Source: Paraspadella gotoi
Lineage: Eukaryota > Chaetognatha
Direction of reading: 5' to 3'
NCBI GenBank assembly: GCA_051294375.1
Contig: CM119267.1
Span: 4,912,558 to 4,976,557, forward strand
Length of the DNA stretch: 64,000 nucleotides
This document shows, piece after piece, positions 11,926 to 23,108 of the stretch. Below the pieces are notes generated by a model that worked only from the letters and a program-made list of their open reading frames with translations, ran no database searches and had not been told where the DNA came from. The position numbers and the translations under genes were made by a program. Every line of letters starts with the position of its first letter. The stretch's first letter is position 1.

Positions 11926-12079
11926 CTTCTTTTAAGGGGCCCCAGTAACGGGGGGTTTCAAAAGCTGATATCATAACGTTTGGTCCCTTAAACTGACTAT
12001 AACCATTCGAATTCCTCTACTGATAGACCCTTAAGCTTATGATATCATTTTTTATAACGGAGTCCCCTTAAGAGAGAAG
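11926..12079. mobile_element. Foldback / MITE-like inverted repeat
   Basis: The left arm (11926-11976) reads CTTCT..TTAAGGGG..C..GTAACGG and later TGATATCATAA. The right arm (12037-12079), reverse-complemented, reads CTTCTCTCTTAAGGGG..TCCGTTATA and later TGATATCATAA. The arms are about 45 bases long with small indels around a loop of about 60 bases. It has no coding capacity. I infer a non-autonomous foldback element, although no clear target-site duplication was found. Confidence 0.6.
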
Positions 12080-12845
12080 AAAGTTGAAAAATTAGTTACC
12101 TCGAATTCCGCTCGGCACCGGGAAAACAACTGGCGGCGCTGAATAAGTGTAGATCCGCCCGGCAAAGCGACTGATAGTAATTGATCAGAAAGTTGAAAAA
12201 AGTAAATATGTATGTAGGTTGTTCGAACTGGTTGTTCAAGACAGGTTGTTCGAGACTTTGCTAGGAATTTGTTTTTTTTTTTTTTATTAATATCAGAAAC
12301 AGTATCAGTGTAAAAGTAAAAACTAATCTAAGGCGGTAGGAATTTATCAAAGAAACTGTATTAAAGAGCCTTAAAGGTTAACACGAATGTGTTGGCTGGA
12401 CAATTAATGATAAAGGAATGCTGCAATGTAGCTGTCATAGCTTTGCTACAGACTGTATCAGTATCAATCTAAGCGAATCAATTGATAATACTTTAAACTA
12501 TATTGCAAAAGAAATTCCTAAACCCATTTTGCCCTAAGCAATGACCTGTGCACAAAAATAATACTGCAACATGCAAATTAAATTATGCGCTTTCATCTGC
12601 CGATTCGCTCTCTCGGTTTTCGGCGTTCATCCAAAAAAAAAAAAAAAAAAATACTCTGGCGTAAGGAACGAATAACAATAACAACAATAACAACGACAGA
12701 AGAAAGAATAGAGAAAACTCGAAAGAAAAGATTCGCTCGTGGATTCTCGAGTTTTGGCGGGAAAAAAAGGAAAATTGAGTAAAAACCTTTCGACCTCGGA
12801 AGCATCGAGTCGGAACAGATGTCGTCATCTCCGCGAATTGGATGC
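12080..12845. other. Non-coding AT-rich sequence
   Basis: A GGTTGTTCGA-type motif recurs between about 12217 and 12258. No gene, tRNA or transposon boundary is visible. Confidence 0.55.
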
Positions 12846-12911
12846 TGTCGTCGTCGTCGTTGTTGTTGTCGTCGTCGTCGTTGTTGTCGTCGTTGTCGTC
12901 GTCGTTGTTGC
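12846..12911. repeat. (GTC/GTT)n microsatellite
   Basis: Alternating blocks of GTC and GTT triplets. All forward frames are homopolymeric, so the open frames here are not genes. Confidence 0.96.
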
Positions 12912-12971
12912 GTCTTCTGCGGCGTTACTGCCTGTTTTGCTCCGGTTTACAAAAAAAAAATAAAAAAAATA

Positions 12972-13243
12972 GGGTCATCTTTTCCGAAAGCGCCTCATCT
13001 CAGCTTAAATTCAGCATTAAGTTTATTTTAGGGGTTTAATATTTGGGGTCAATAGAAAAGAATAAGGATTATGTTAAGATAAGGGTTAGGGATTAAGGAT
13101 TTGGGTTAGGGATCTGGTTAATGATTTGGTTTTGGTTAGGGATTAAGGTTAAGGATAAGATTAAATTTAAAAAAAGAATCTCGAGCTAAAAATTAAGTTT
13201 AAGCATTAGTTACGGAATTACAGTGCTCTCGGAAAATAGTGCC
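12972..13243. mobile_element. hAT-like MITE, copy 1 (272 bp) with TTAGGG-like interior
   Basis: The terminal inverted repeats are GGGTCATCTTTTCCGAAAGC at the left and, reverse-complemented from the right, GGCACTATTTTCCGAGAGC. The element is flanked by a perfect 8-bp direct repeat, AAAAAATA, at 12964-12971 and 13244-13251, as expected for the hAT superfamily. The flank is A-rich, so this duplication alone is weak, but copy 2 has a more complex one. The interior is a degenerate run of GGGTTAGGGAT-like units. It has no transposase and is non-autonomous. Confidence 0.82.
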
Positions 13244-13251
13244 AAAAAATA

Positions 13252-14499
13252 GAAAAAAAAATACAAAGCCTTCCACTCCTTGGATGGCATTCTTTTTTTC
13301 TCGGCATCAGCTGCTGATCTTTATTTTTTAAATCGTTTAGTTTTACCACCGGCGTTGTTGTCTTGGTCGTCATGGATACAGTCGTCGTTGTTGTCGATCT
13401 CGTCGTCACGGCAACAGTCGTTATGGTTTTCCTTGTTAATCAGACGCTGAATGAGATTCGCAGTCTTTCTCGCTGGCGGTTTTCCTGTCAGTGACAAACT
13501 TGTCAGATGTTTAGACAAAGCTATCGTAGTCGTCGTCGTCGTCGTCGTTTGGGGAAATTATTAAATATTAAAACACGTCCAAACAACAACAAAAACAACA
13601 ACAATCCTGACCCGGTGGNNNNNNNNNNNNNNNNNNNNNNNNNNNNNNNNNNNNNNNNNNNNNNNNNNNNNNNNNNNNNNNNNNNNNNNNNNNNNNNNNN
13701 NNNNNNNNNNNNNNNNNNNNNNNNNNNNNNNNNNNNNNNNNNNNNNNNNNNNNNNNNNNNNNNNNNNNNNNNNNNNNNNNNNNNNNNNNNNNNNNNNNNN
13801 NNNNNNNNNNNNNNNNNNNNNNNNNNNNNNNNNNNNNNNNNNNNNNNNNNNNNNNNNNNNNNNNNNNNNNNNNNNNNNNNNNNNNNNNNNNNNNNNNNNN
13901 NNNNNNNNNNNNNNNNNNNNNNNNNNNNNNNNNNNNNNNNNNNNNNNNNNNNNNNNNNNNNNNNNNNNNNNNNNNNNNNNNNNNNNNNNNNNNNNNNNNN
14001 NNNNNNNNNNNNNNNNNNNNNNNNNNNNNNNNNNNNNGGATTTGGACCGGGAGGGAAAGAGAGAGAGGGGAGAGAGAGACGAGGAGAGAGAGAGAGAGAG
14101 GAAGAGGAGAGATTATTACTGACCAAAAAGATTAATAACCTTCATTTCCAAGAACCTATTCGCTTAACAGTATTCGTTTCGCCTACTCGTTACTCGATCT
14201 CCTTTTCGCTCATCCACGCCCCGCGAAACTCGACCGAGTGAAGCGAAGAGAGAGACTCACGAGTTACGATTTCCGATTCTTTTGAGGCCGAAATTCGATG
14301 CGGGAGGAGAAAAGAAGAATCAAAAGAAGAAAACAAAAGGGAATCGGATTCCGTCGCCGGAACTGTGTTTCCTTATATTTTGTTGGTTTGTTTGTTCGTT
14401 TTAATCGATCAATGGCGATCTGGTTGAAAGGTCAACGAAAAATAGAGGTGAGTGAGTGAAATTTAAACATCTATGTTCATCTTCTTAGTCATAACAATG
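13252..14499. other. Non-coding stretch with large gap
   Basis: The N run is 13619-14037. A (CGT)n lies at about 13526-13550 and a GA-rich tract at about 14054-14112. No gene is visible. Confidence 0.6.
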
Positions 14500-14748
14500 T
14501 CACGAAGCAAAGTTTGTCACCGTCACCACGAATCTCTTTGCCGCCGTCTTTTTTCTCCAGCCGTCCATCCGTCTTTTCGGGGCCTGACGGTCAAAGATCA
14601 CCGCCAATTCTCGCTGCAGTCTATCATTGTTATCTATCGCTGAGCTATCGATCACAATCTTCAATTTCTGAAGAGCTTTTTCGCCATCACAGCCAACGGT
14701 GACACACAAGTGCTTCCTTTTTCTCACCTCCATTTCTCTCACCGTCAT
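14500..14748 (-). other. Uncharacterised 82-codon open frame, probably not a gene
   Basis: The frame starts at an ATG at 14746-14748 and is bounded by a stop two codon-lengths upstream of that region. Its composition is balanced, with few homopolymers and charged residues spread along the length, unlike most frames in this window. I recognise no domain or family. No promoter, splice sites or conserved neighbours support it. It is noted only because it is among the more protein-like short frames here; random occurrence is the default explanation. Confidence 0.12.
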
Positions 14749-16153
14749 GTCACACCGGCTTCACCGTCACAAATGCGATATCTGCGATCGATGAAAGATT
14801 AACGTCGTTACTCGATTAATAGTCGTCCCTCGGGAAATGACCGCCACGGCGCCCGGCCGCCCGTCCGCCACACGCCCGCCCGCCCGTCCGCCCCTTTGGA
14901 CGCGACCGAATCTCTCGTTCATCATTCGTTTTCCTCGTCATCGGGATCCGTTTATCGATGGATCATTGACCCGTTGACCCCCGCCGGTCTCATCATCGAT
15001 CCTTTGACCTTTTTCGTCGATCCACTTCCGCGACCCCGATCATCGAAACGAGGTCGAATCTTTTGGCTTTCGTTTTTCACCCCCAAAAGGTTTATTCTTC
15101 TTTAGTCGAAGTAAATCCCTATTTACTCGAGCTTGAGAGTTGACGATTTCCAGCTTGGGATGTTTGTGCCTTTTTTGCTAAACTTTTGGAAATACCTCGC
15201 TGCATAATACATTATAATACATTATACTATAATGGACTCAAAATTATTTCTTTAAACCATATAATATAACCATATGCTGCATATTACATAATACCGTATA
15301 CTAAAACGGTGCTACCAAATACTACCGAACCCTCGTTGTTTCATTTAACCCTTCTTTCTCTACTCTTGTCTATTCTGCCCTTCTCTATAATGTTCTATCT
15401 TAACTCTTTCATCTCTTTTTTCTCATTAATCCTAACGGGGACTCTTAATCCCTTGTACCTTAATCCCGTGTACTTATTTCTCCACTGATTTCAACGTATT
15501 CAACTTTTCTGTTTAGTCTTTCTATCTCAACTCCAGTTCCTCTCAACTACATTCCATAATCTCGATCCTTCTTACTCTTTCCATCTGTGAACATCCAAAC
15601 CATTTCTACACAACACAGTTTCCTTCTCACCCTTCCACTTTCAACTATTGCTCTGTCTATCTCGAACTATCTCTGACTATCTCCACTCTCTCTACGCACG
15701 ATTCTTCTCTCAATGGAAGAACATTGAGTCTCTCCGCCTCGAGCATTTTCAAGGACATTACCGGCTTTAAAAAAAAAAGAGAGAAAAAAGAGAGAAAAAA
15801 AAGATAAAAGTTAAGACAAAAAGGAAAGGAATTCTTGAGTCAGATTTCTGCTTTGCTTTCCTCAACCGCCAGGATTACAAGTTCGATCCAGTCTTATTGG
15901 CGACGCCGTGGCAGATAGTAAATTCATTCGATGATATTTTTCAGCAAAACACGTTAAAAACAACGAAACAGGAGACGAAAAAACTACAAAAAAGAAAGAA
16001 AACAAACCAAAACTGTCGTTTTAATCTGTTTTCATGGAACAAACAACGAAATTCGGTTTAAATTCGACCGAGAAACAAACTGACTGATAATCTAACGGAC
16101 AACCACGAGAAAGAGAAAATTAGTTCCAAAGAAAGATCATCTTGAAGAAAGTC
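14749..16153. other. Non-coding; CpG-rich patch then AT-rich sequence
   Basis: About 14810-15070 is GC- and CpG-rich, with repeated CGCCCGCCCG and CGATCC motifs. From 15110 the sequence becomes AT- and pyrimidine-rich with no recognisable feature. Confidence 0.5.
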
Positions 16154-16301
16154 GGCCCTATTTTCGGTAAGCGCTCAATTTTAACTTAAATTCAGAATTA
16201 AGTTTGGTTTAAGGTTTATTATTTAGGGATAGATCGTTAGGTATTTGATTAAATTTTTTGTTAAGGTTGGAAAATAAGGGAGCTCTCGTAAAAAAAGTGC
16301 C
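16154..16301. mobile_element. hAT-like MITE, copy 2 (148 bp)
   Basis: The left terminus is GGCCCTATTTTCGGTAAGCGC. The right terminus, reverse-complemented, is GGCACTTTTTTTACGAGAGC. A perfect 8-bp target-site duplication, AGAAAGTC, flanks it at 16146-16153 and 16302-16309. The duplication is not low-complexity, which makes this the best evidence for the family being hAT-like. The interior begins with TTAAATTCAGAATTAAGTTT, shared with copy 1. It has no coding capacity. Confidence 0.88.
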
Positions 16302-16309
16302 AGAAAGTC

Positions 16310-17631
16310 AATGTGATGAAAGTCAGTCGCCGAAATAGGGATATACTGACACCGGACAAATGCAGACAAAACCCTCAGACGGACTGAGTCGGTCAGACGN
16401 NNNNNNNNNNNNNNNNNNNNNNNNNNNNNNNNNNNNNNNNNNNNNNNNNNNNNNNNNNNNNNNNNNNNNNNNNNNNNNNNNNNNNNNNNNNNNNNNNNNN
16501 NNNNNNNNNNNNNNNNNNNNNNNNNNNNNNNNNNNNNNNNNNNNNNNNNNNNNNNNNNNNNNNNNNNNNNNNNNNNNNNNNNNNNNNNNNNNNNNNNNNN
16601 NNNNNNNNNNNNNNNNNNNNNNNNNNNNNNNNNNNNNNNNNNNNNNNNNNNNNNNNNNNNNNNNNNNNNNNNNNNNNNNNNNNNNNNNNNNNNNNNNNNN
16701 NNNNNNNNNNNNNNNNNNNNNNNNNNNNNNNNNNNNNNNNNNNNNNNNNNNNNNNNNNNNNNNNNNNNNNNNNNNNNNNNNNNNNNNNNNNNNNNNNNNN
16801 NNNNNNNNNNNNNNNNNNNNNNNNNNNNNNNNNNNNNNNNNNNNNNNNNNNNNNNNNNNNNNNNNNNNNNNNNNNNNNNNNNNNNNNNNNNNNNNNNNNN
16901 NNNNNNNNNNNNNNNNNNNNNNNNNNNNNNNNNNNNNNNNNNNNNNNNNNNNNNNNNNNNNNNNNNNNNNNNNNNNNNNNNNNNNNNNNNNNNNNNNNNN
17001 NNNNNNNNNNNNNNNNNNNNNNNNNNNNNNNNNNNNNNNNNNNNNNNNNNNNNNNNNNNNNNNNNNNNNNNNNNNNNNNNNNNNNNNNNNNNNNNNNNNN
17101 NNNNNNNNNNNNNNNNNNNNNNNNNNNNNNNNNNNNNNNNNNNNNNNNNNNNNNNNNNNNNNNNNNNNNNNNNNNNNNNNNNNNNNNNNNNNNNNNNNNN
17201 NNNNNNNNNNNNNNNNNNNNNNNNNNNNNNNNNNNNNNNNNNNNNNNNNNNNNNNNNNNNNNNNNNNNNNNNNNNNNNNNNNNNNNNNNNNNNNNNNNNN
17301 NNNNNNNNTACAATTATTTTGACGCTATATTTCGCTCTTATATACTGGAATACTGGAAAACGAAAGCACGGCAAATACACTACGGGGAAGGTGACAATAA
17401 TTTCATTTTAATCATTTCGCAAAATGCAAATAAGATTTACGTATCTTCGCACACGTAAAACGGGGAAAAATGAGTTTCTCTCGAACCCGCGATTTGGGTC
17501 CATAATCGTTTTCGCGCCCAAAAACGAGGACGCATAAATAAACTGAGGAGAAAAAAAGAAAAATGCGGCATAAATATTTCGTTAAACGGAGAGAAAAATC
17601 TCGTTCTCTCTTTTGGAGAGAGGGAAAACGC
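16310..17631. other. Mostly an assembly gap (909 N)
   Basis: The N run is 16400-17308, the largest gap in the window. Readable flanks are AT-rich and show no gene. Long frames here are N-run artefacts. Confidence 0.85.
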
Positions 17632-17706
17632 ATAAAAAAGCGAAAAAAAGCATAAAAGAGCGAAAAAGCAGCATAAAAATCATAAAGAAGCGAAGAAGGC
17701 ATAAAG
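17632..17706. repeat. Degenerate GCATAAA(A)nGCG tandem repeat
   Basis: Units of the type GCATAAAAGAGCGAAAAA repeat four to five times with length variation. Confidence 0.75.
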
Positions 17707-18567
17707 AATTTATAGGGTGAATTAAATNNNNNNNNNNNNNNNNNNNNNNNNNNNNNNNNNNNNNNNNNNNNNNNNNNNNNNNNNNNNNNNNNNNNNNNNN
17801 NNNNNNNNNNNNNNNNNNNNNNNNNNNNNNNNNNNNNNNNNNNNNNNNNNNNNNNNNNNNNNNNNNNNNNNNNNNNNNNNNNNNNNNNNNNNNNNNNNNN
17901 NNTCCTCGCTTTTCTCTTTCTCTCTCTCTCTAACGCGATAATTTTCGAGCTCATAAGGTGCCTGTAAATTAAGACGGTTCCACCCGAAATATTTCCGGTC
18001 GGCCTTCGCAGTGCTTAATGAAAGCTCGGCGTTGAGAATTCCGCGCCGCGCCGCGAGCTGACAATGCAGCGCCGAGACCGCGACGCCCATATCGTTCCAC
18101 GCCCGCTGTCAAAAGTCGAGTTAATGAAATGGGTGTTTTAAATTCCTCTCCGCCTCTTTTGTTGTGTCGAGAACAAATAAAAAAAAAAGAACAAATAAAA
18201 AAAAAACTCTCGGAAAATGAGACTCGCTTAACAAATTGGATTCCAGTTTCGTGGATGGAGACTGAGAACGAGTGTGCTCTCTCTCGCTCCTACTCTCTTC
18301 GTCTCATCTCTATTCTCTTCCTCTTTCTTCTCTCTTCTCTCTTCTCTCTCTCTCTCTCTCTCTTATCCGTTTTATTTTTCCGTTGAAAGGCGTTAATTTG
18401 ATGAATAAATAGCGAGAGAAAATATCTCGAAAAATTCGCAGAAACTCAACTTTTTAATTTTCCCCCTTTTCCATAAAATTCACCGCGGTTGGGGGAAAAA
18501 AACTTGAAAGAAACATCCGCCCTTTGGTTCAACCGATATATGCGGGAAAAAAACAAGCGGAGAAAAG
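17707..18567. other. Non-coding, with gap
   Basis: The N run is 17728-17902. A CT-rich tract lies at about 18295-18362. No RNA or gene is visible. Confidence 0.6.
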
Positions 18568-18581
18568 AGAGAGAGAGAGAG

Positions 18582-18629
<48 letters not shown>

Positions 18630-18646
18630 TGAGAGAGAGAGAGAGA
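18568..18646. repeat. (GA)n microsatellite, left arm of inverted dinucleotide pair
   Basis: Almost pure GA. About 75 bases downstream lies a long CT run, so on one strand the two can pair into a hairpin. Confidence 0.95.
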
Positions 18647-18720
18647 GGCAATCTGACAGTTCGCATGAAACTCAGAGACCGCCATCTAACTCGACAACTC
18701 ATAAGACTAAGAAAAAAAAA

Positions 18721-18852
<132 letters not shown>

Positions 18853-19344
18853 TCCCGCCTTTCCAACGACGCCTCGTTTATTTTTCCCTTCATTTTGACA
18901 ACAAACATAAAATCTCTCGGCGATTTCGTCGCAAATTCACGGCAACCTCGAATTTGGGCTCGAGAGGAGGGGATTCGGGGGGTGCGGCGAGGGGGTGGGC
19001 AGGGGGAGGTGAGAATCAAAATGTGGGGTTCAGAAGAGGAAGTAGGGAGAGAAGAAGTAAAAGAGGAATTCCGTTGTTTCCAAACGTCATCAATCGAAAT
19101 TAGTCAAGGGCGAGATAAGATGCGACAATTTATTAATTTTTTTTATTTTTATAATGTAGCGTCAAAAGATGTAGCGTATTGTTAATCGTAATTAGAAAAC
19201 TAATTAGTAATTACTTTTCATTTTTCGAAAGTTTTGGACCAGAAAAATGAGAATCTTGAAATTTTAAGTTTGTCATTGAAATATATCATAACACGAATAC
19301 GGATTCACTTGGGAAATCGTGCCCAACGCAATGGCGAAAATCGC
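18853..19344. other. Non-coding, containing a G-quadruplex-prone segment
   Basis: Runs of 4, 6, 5, 3 and 5 G lie between 18969 and 19006 with loops of 1-8 bases, which fits a G-quadruplex on the plus strand. The rest is AT-rich with no gene. Confidence 0.6.
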
Positions 19345-19692
19345 CGACGCAAAATTTGAATCAAGTCCGACGCAAATGTGAAATCAGTCCGACGTAGTTG
19401 GAATCAGAAGACGAAATTCGGAATCGGGCAGTCGCAAAGGCAGAACCAGGCCGACACTAGAACTGGGAATCAGGACAGTGGCAAAGGAGGAATCCGCCGT
19501 CCAGACTAGAACTCAGAATCAGACCAACGCAAATGTAGAATCAGGCCAACACTAGAAATCCGAATCATGCCGACATTAGAACTCGGATTCAGGCCTGCAC
19601 TAGAACGCGGAATCAGGCCGCCGAAAAACCCGGAATCAGCCGACGGAAACCCGGAATCAGGCGGTCGCAAACGCGGAATCAGGCCGACGCGG
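19345..19692. repeat. Degenerate 20-23-bp minisatellite, about 15 copies
   Basis: Units resemble CGGAATCAGGCCGACR plus CTAGAAC, with the AATCAGGCCGAC core repeated throughout. Copies at the 3' end are more alike than those at the 5' end, as if the array decayed from one side. Confidence 0.8.
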
Positions 19693-19840
19693 CGACGCGG
19701 AAAAAAAAGTATGGGTGAACTGAGCCGGAGGGCGATAACTCGCGAGAAGCGGAGAACCGGAGAGAGAAAGGGGCGGAGAGGCGCGAGAGGCGGGCGGAGA
19801 GAGGCGGGCTGAGAGGCGGGCATTGGAGGCGGATTTCGAA

Positions 19841-19844
<4 letters not shown>

Positions 19845-19930
<86 letters not shown>
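19845..19930. repeat. (GA)n microsatellite
   Basis: About 85 bases of GA with GGA interruptions. Confidence 0.97.
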
Positions 19931-19932
<2 letters not shown>

Positions 19933-20560
19933 CGATTGAGTTGGAGGTGGATGGCAAAAAAAGAGTTTGTTGTGATTGGCCGGATCTGACGTCGTTGGAT
20001 CGACGGTGGAAGGAAGAGATTTTATTGGGAGCGCCGAGGGCGTGGATGAGAAACCTAATGGGCAGAGCGGGGAGAGGCGTTAAGTGAATGGGAGGAGAAA
20101 GAGGGCGGGGGATTGGGGGGAATGAGGTGGGTCTGGGTGAAAGACTAGAAGGTGAGAGTTGAGAGGAAATTAGTCGCGGTTAAGACGAGGAGGTTGACAT
20201 CGAGAAAATAAATTGAAGGTGATTAGTAGAAGGATAAAAAATAGAAATATGTCTCTGGTTCGCGGGAGTGAGCGATTCGAAATCCTTTGGAATGAAAGGT
20301 AAAAAAGTATAAAAAGTTAGTCGGGTTGAAACGCAGTTTTGGCTCCGGCTGTAAATCGGGAAAAGGTCAGACTGTTAGGGTTGCGAATGGAACAGTCAGG
20401 CAATCTGGCCATCTGGCAATCGAGGGTTGGGCTTTGAAAAGCAAAAAAAAAAAAGGTTTCTGGCAGTCAGGCATTTCAGCATTCTGACAGGCCGTCAGGC
20501 GGTTTACAACCAGGCGGTTAATGGCATCTAGCGTCATACGCGCGAGTGGCAACGACTGAT
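19931..20560. other. Non-coding, G-rich then mixed
   Basis: G-rich sequence at about 20090-20160. At 20385-20520 a short TCAGGC / CAGTCAGGC motif recurs. No gene is visible. Confidence 0.55.
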
Positions 20561-21235
20561 TGCTCGACTTCCGGTTTCCCCTTTGACGTTGATGGCGTCG
20601 GTGGCAAACGAAGTGAAAATCGCCTCATGGAACCCGGCGCCGATGTAGTTGCCGGTGCGGTTGCCGAACCTTACCGTTGCCGGTGCCGACCGCGGCGCNN
20701 NNNNNNNNAAGTTTAATCGTTTCGTTGCATTAGCAAATCACCTCCTTCATCGCTCATCCACCATCAAAAGCGAATGGAATGCAGATGTCTTCTTCCTCTT
20801 CGATGCCACCTGCAATTCGAGGCTGACGCCGTTACACCTGCGACGTCGTCGTCGTCGTCGTCATCGTCGTCGTCGATCCTACCCCGTATTCCATCCGCCC
20901 TTTCCGGCTTTTGACAAATGGACGGAACCTCGACGGAACGGGCGTCGGCGGTGGCGGCGGCGTCGGCGGCTGCGGCGGCTGCACCGTGCGTCTTTTGTCC
21001 GACTCGGCTCAGCGACTCCAGCACCGCGGGATTGCCGTCCTGGGATTTTCGGGTCCGCAAACCTGGGGAGGTTCTCGGGTCCGCGATGGGAGATTCGGAG
21101 TCGACATCTGATGGTCAAATCGGCGATGGAACAAAGTTGGATTGGTTGGCGAAAGATTGTGAGAATTGGAGAAAGAGGAAGAACGGGGTGGAACTCGATC
21201 GTGAAAATGAAAATAAATAATGTTACAGAGACATG
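20561..21235. other. CpG-rich stretch; possible first exon or promoter area, unproven
   Basis: GC and CpG content are well above the flanks. A 10-N gap lies at 20699-20708 and a (CGT)n at 20841-20877. From the ATG at 20918, a 100-codon plus-strand frame runs to 21220; it is Ala-rich early and mixed later. Competing frames of similar length exist on both strands over the same bases, so composition alone cannot choose one. I recognise no family. Confidence 0.2.
20841..20877. repeat. (CGT)n microsatellite
   Basis: Twelve consecutive CGT-type triplets with one CAT interruption. Confidence 0.96.
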
Positions 21236-21861
21236 ACTAAAAGAAAGAATGAAATTAAATGAAACGCTGACAATTTACTTCAAGTGTAATGAATTAGCGA
21301 CATAAATATGCGAACTAATGATTTAACAAAAATGATATCATTAACTTCCCTTCCCCCCCAAAAAAAAATGCCATTACGCGGCGTTACAGAAAAAAGACGT
21401 GAAATGGCGCGAAAATCGTCGCGACGAAAAATGACGTCAACGTCAACGACGTGGCGTAACGACGTGACGCAACGAGTCCCTCGCGTCCTCTTTGACGCGG
21501 AAGACGAAACTTGGCGTCGTCACGCGGAGGCGTTTAATGGCGCAACGTCGAAGGCGCCACTAGAGGGCGCTTAATGGCGTCGCGGTTTGCGAGATTGCGG
21601 GAACAGTGACGCACGAAGCAAGCGGCATAACTAGGCTGCCAAGCATTATCGAGTCATTGGTCATTATTTACCAAGCAGCATCGTCGGCAGGGTCACCAAG
21701 CATTGAGAGAGAAAATGACCTCTCTGACGAGGAAGAACACGACGCCGTTTTTGATTGGCCGATTTTAAACGCGAGTCAATTTTCTTTGTCCCTGCCAAGA
21801 TCCGTCTCATTATAGTTCAACAATTTCCTCCCTCCCAAAAACACTTCAAATTGTCGGGGCG
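21236..21861. other. Non-coding, CpG-containing
   Basis: From 21376 to 21560 there are many ACGTC/GACG motifs (for example GACGTCAACG) but no array or gene that I can support. Confidence 0.5.
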
Positions 21862-21993
21862 CCATTTCCAAGTCTCCTTTTCGTCCCTTGTGGGACTACC
21901 CTTCCATTTCCAAGTCCCCTTTTCGTCCCTTTTGGGTCTACTCTTCCATTTCCAAGTGCCCTTTTCGTCCCTTTTGGGACTACCCTTCCATTT
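21862..21993. repeat. 42-bp minisatellite, 3.1 copies
   Basis: Units beginning CCATTTCCAAGT start at 21862, 21904, 21946 and (partial) 21988, so the period is exactly 42. Divergence between units is a few substitutions and no indels. The period is a multiple of three, so frames stay open on both strands without implying coding. Confidence 0.96.
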
Positions 21994-22143
21994 TTCGCCG
22001 GGATTTTTCCTTCTTCCGCCAGTTTGACCTTTGACCCGATGACCTTTCGGTGGCGTCGGACTCTCGCGGGACCCGAATAAAATCGGCTCGAATCGCTCGC
22101 GAAAATCAGGCTTCTCTCGGTTCGCGACAAGGGCTTTTGTCTG

Positions 22144-22238
<95 letters not shown>
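22144..22238. repeat. (TTTC)n microsatellite, about 23 units
   Basis: An uninterrupted tetranucleotide run followed by CT-rich sequence to about 22375. Confidence 0.99.
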
Positions 22239-22535
22239 CTATTAAATTTCTTTATTTTTATATTTGTTTTCTTCCTTCCTTCTTTTCTTCTCTCTTTTCC
22301 ATTCTCTACCTCTCTAACTCTCTCTCTCTCCCTCTCTCTCTCCCCTTTTCTCTCTCTTTCTCACTCAGTCTCCAGGGCAAGATTGTTTTGAAAGAGCTCC
22401 TCGGAAACTCGCGTCTGAATTACCGGAAATGGAGTCTTTGATGGCGGGAAAGAATTTGGCTGCATCCTTCGCTCTTCTCGATTCCATTCGATCTAAACAA
22501 CGAAAATGAAGATTCCACCTTTAAAAAAAAAACGC

Positions 22536-22962
22536 GGCAGTATTTTCGAAAAGCGCCCCATTTCTTTTCCTGATCCCTGAATTTAATTCAAACCTTAATA
22601 TCTTACCCGTATCTATTTCCAAATGTTATGTATAATCCTTAAACTTAATATTTAAGCTTAACGTAATTCTTACACCTTTTCCTTAATTCCGATCCCCAAT
22701 CCATAACCTTATATTCTAACACTATTTTTAATCCCTAACCTAATCCAGTAATCCATAACCCTAATCTTTAACCTAATCCCTAACCTAATCAAATAATCCA
22801 TCACCCTAATCTCTAACCTAATCCTTAACCTAATCAACTAATCCATCACCCTAATCTCTAACATAATCCCTATCCCTAACCCCTTAAGAGTAATTTTTAA
22901 ACTAAAAAATAAATTTAGTTTTGAATTTAAACGGAAATTGGGCGCTTTTGGAAAATAAGGCC
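22536..22962. mobile_element. hAT-like MITE, copy 3 (427 bp), expanded telomere-like interior
   Basis: The left terminus is GGCAGTATTTTCGAAAAGCG. The right terminus, reverse-complemented, is GGCCTTATTTTCCAAAAGCG. The two are nearly perfect inverted repeats of about 23 bases. The 8-base flanks (AAAAACGC and GGAGCATC) do not match, so the target-site duplication is lost or my boundary is off. The interior contains CCCTAACCTAATC-type units. Size differences among copies come from this interior. Confidence 0.8.
22749..22885. repeat. 45-bp tandem repeat inside MITE copy 3
   Basis: Units starting TAATCCATMACCCTAATC begin at 22749, 22794 and 22839, so the period is exactly 45. Each is built from 12-13-base CTAATCCCTAAC-like subunits. 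It explains the telomere-like look of this stretch. Confidence 0.88.
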
Positions 22963-23108
22963 GGAGCATCAGCAACAACATCTATTCTTCGAAAAAAAAA
23001 AGAAACCAAAACAACAACGAAGACAACGAAAAGAAAAACAAAACTAGGACAACGACAGCCTCACCGCCTCACACATTCACGAAATTCTCTCAAGCGGCGA
23101 AGATGATC

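Noticed and set aside
13078-13140. Interstitial telomere (TTAGGG)n
   Set aside because: The units are degenerate and lie strictly inside the inverted ends of a MITE family whose other copies have similar interiors, so a telomere fusion is not needed.
16223-17380. Frames of 300-385 codons over 16.2-17.4 kb
   Set aside because: They consist almost wholly of the 909-base N gap.
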